64,000 nt of DNA from Cacajao melanocephalus (Eukaryota > Chordata > Mammalia > Primates > Pitheciidae), in assembly GCA_963573385.1 (NCBI GenBank), contig CAUYLG010021690.1:62001-126000 (forward strand), written 5' to 3'. Of this stretch, positions 61,611 through 64,000 are shown in pieces. A program made the translations under genes and the position numbers. Each line of letters begins with the position of its first letter. Positions within the stretch are counted from its first letter, which is position 1. Under the pieces are notes generated by a model. The model was not told the origin of the DNA. It saw only the letters and a program-made list of their open reading frames with translations, and did no database searches.

Positions 61611-62064
61611 TATTGTCTAGGCAAAGAAATAGGAGCAGAGAGGTTAACAGCTTGCCAGGGTTTGGGAGTGGGGAAGATCAAGAGTTCTGTTTAAGAGCTG
61701 TTGAGTTGGAAGTGCCCATTGGGCATCACGTGGAGCTGAAATAGGCAGTTAAATATTCAGATCTTGGGTTCAGGAGCGAGACCTATGTCTGAAATATACA
61801 CTTGCCCGCTGTCGGCCTGTCATGGTCTTAGTGAGACGTTGAATGAGTATTAATAAAGAAGTATAAGGACTGAGCCTGGGATGACCCACAGTAAGGCTGG
61901 GGAGAAGAGCAGACCCAGCAAAGGCATCAAAGATGTGACCCATAAGGAAGAAGCAAGTGGAAGAAATAGTGTTTCTGGGAGAAGTAACTGTTTTCTCCTC
62001 TGTCAAGTGTTCCTGAGACATGCCGGGGAGGAACTGAGAACTGACTGTTGATTTGGCAGTGAGA
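61611..62064. other. Unassigned presumed intron
   Basis: No named repeat or exon. Confidence 0.3.
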
Positions 62065-62140
62065 GTTCAGCAGTGACCTTGGCAGTGTAGCGTTCAGCAG
62101 TGACCTTGGCAGTGTAGAGTTCAGCAGTGACCTTGGCAGG
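62065..62140. repeat. 27-bp minisatellite, 2.8 copies
   Basis: gttcagcagtgaccttgg plus cagtgtagc repeats at 62065, 62092 and 62119 with one substitution. Because 27 is divisible by 3, the minus strand reads a 9-residue repeat (PRSLLNSTL-like) inside a 120-codon open frame. I take it as non-coding. Confidence 0.95.
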
Positions 62141-63143
62141 AGCTGATTCAGTGGTGTGATGAGATAGAAAGACTTACTCAAGTGAATGTATGGGGGAGAG
62201 AAACTGTAGACGATGAGCATAGCTAACTCTTTAAAGGAGTTTTGCTGCAAAGGAAAGGAAATGTGTTGGCAGCTAGAGGCAGGGGACATGGCTCTGAGAC
62301 AGGAAACAATGGAATGTTTGTGTGTGGAAGGGAATGACCCAGGATGATATAGGAGGAGGAGGGAGAAGGGGGTGACATCATTAGTAGTGAGAGGACATGG
62401 GATCCAGGAGGTGCTGGCTTTAGGGAAAGGAACTCAGCACTTAGCAATGGAACGGGTGGGAAGGCAGCTTCAAGATGCTATTCAGTGGGGTGGCCTGGAA
62501 GGATGATGGTAGGTGGAAGATGATGGTGACTGAGGGGCAGCGGTGACAGCATCAGATGAAATGGGATTCAAAGCCAGGGAGTGTTGGGAGGAGGAAAGGC
62601 AGATGTCTGGAGGTGCAGTGGGTCCCCTTGACCTAGCCCCACAGCCAGAGACAGAGGGCTCTGAGGGGAACAGGAGCCTCTACCGAGAGGGCTTCCTAGC
62701 AGATCCAGGCCTTCCTTAGAGCAAGAAGGCAGCGGGAGTATCTGGGAAGAAGAGAGCAAGCTAGGTAAGACTGGAAGATTCAGAAGGTTTTATCATGTGC
62801 AAAATAACATGGAAGAATTCCCATTTTGCAATATTTTGATTTCCCACGGAAGTGTATGCTGTATTTAAATATTCAAGTGTTTTCCTCTCCTACCCCCTCC
62901 ATTATAGGAAAACTGCCAAGCTGTAGAAATAACAGTCTGGTCTTTTTCACTGTCGTATTCAGTCTTCTCCACCCACAATCCTCCTGACTTCAAAATCTGT
63001 CATATTTCTAAGTCATTTACTGAAGTCTGAAACCAGTCATATACTTTTTTAAACTGTTTAGTAGTCTCACGGATAAAATACTACCTTCTGTTTACAAGGT
63101 GCAGTAAAAATTCCAGGAACACTTTCACACCTGTTATTCCATC
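62141..63143. other. Unassigned presumed intron
   Basis: Purine-rich at 62330-62760 on the + strand, otherwise featureless. No exon is supported. Confidence 0.35.
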
Positions 63144-63517
63144 TGAATTAGTCTGTTCTCACACTGCTAAAAAAAGACACACCTGAGACTGAGTGATTTA
63201 TAAAGGAAAGAGGTTCTATTGACTCGCAGTTCTGCAGGGCTGGGGAGACCTCAGGAAACTTACAATCAAGGCAGAAGGGGAAGTCAAATACCCACTTCTT
63301 CACATGGTAGCAGCAAAGATGAGTGCAGAGTGAAGCAGGGAAAAAGCCCCTCATAAAACCCTCAGATCCGGTGAGAACTCACTACCATGAGAACAGCATG
63401 GAAGTAACTGCCCGCATGATTCAGTTACCTCCCACTGGGTCCCTCCCACAACACGTGGGGATTATGGGAACTGCAATTCAAAATGAGATTTGGGTGGGGA
63501 CACAGCAAACCACATCA
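63144..63517 (-). mobile_element. MST/THE1-type MaLR solo LTR, minus strand
   Basis: It starts tgaattagtctgttctcaca and ends gatttgggtggggacacagc plus aaaccacatca. The flanks carry a perfect 5-bp target-site duplication ccatc (63139-63143 and 63518-63522). Confidence 0.92.
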
Positions 63518-63646
63518 CCATCGCACAGTAGTCCCCAGAGGTGTTCCGAGTTCATCTCATCATCCAGGTTTGCCAGTGGGGCATAAGCATGAGGAGGTTG
63601 ACTGACCTCCGGGGATGAGCTGCTCAGGACACTGGTTTCTATATTG
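63518..63646. other. Short spacer
   Basis: Sequence between the LTR and the Alu. A worn MIR tail is possible but unproven. Confidence 0.25.
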
Positions 63647-63943
<297 letters not shown>

Positions 63944-64000
63944 ATTTTAAATGTAGAGCAATTTTATCTTTAAAAACCACTTTGCCATACCCAGGGGAAA

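Overview
This window looks like human or other catarrhine primate nuclear DNA. It contains Alu elements of S/Y and older J-type, a primate L1 3' end (33400-33563), four THE1/MST-type LTRs, MLT1-like LTRs, MIR, L2, Tigger and MER1-type DNA transposons, and the usual (CA)n, (CT)n and (TCCA)n microsatellites. All family names come from recognising sequence, because no search was possible. Most of the window reads as intergenic or deep-intronic DNA. I found no intact multi-exon protein gene, no tRNA, rRNA or snRNA gene, no CRISPR array and no bacterial-type gene.

Layout. 1-2600 is mostly unique DNA that becomes GC-rich, with a 25-nt poly-T next to a GC-rich minisatellite (1958-2295). 2600-5550 holds two related LTR-like direct repeats, a MIR and a class I-type LTR. 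5885-12200 is mostly old LINE sequence: an L2 end, two L1 copies, a third L1 nested inside the second with the inversion pattern expected from twin priming, and a further L1-related tract split by an LTR. 12200-28200 is mostly unassigned DNA, with a 40-bp minisatellite (14361-14701), scattered MIR/L2/L1-related pieces and a THE1/MST LTR. 28205-30315 is an L1 containing an LTR that itself contains an Alu. 30386-42870 is again mostly unassigned, with two CTCF-like motifs. 42874-50630 is dense in transposons (Tigger, MLT1, L1, MER1, Alu). 53700-57100 shows two pairs of diverged duplicated segments.

The only convincing gene evidence is at the right end. A GC-rich, CpG-rich interval at about 60290-60860 carries three NRF1-like motifs, a GC box and an RFX/X-box-like half site. 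It is followed by ATGTCGAACGC and then a consensus splice donor (GTAAGTG at 60854). I read this as the promoter and first coding exon of a + strand gene that continues beyond the window; I cannot name the gene. A strong splice acceptor at 61010 leads into a proline-rich 63-codon ORF, but this is not in frame with the ATG at 60843.

I found no previously undescribed functional system. The most useful observations are the promoter and exon pair, the nested and inverted L1, the minisatellites, the duplicated segment pairs and a cluster of five identical 11-mers at 22007-22125.
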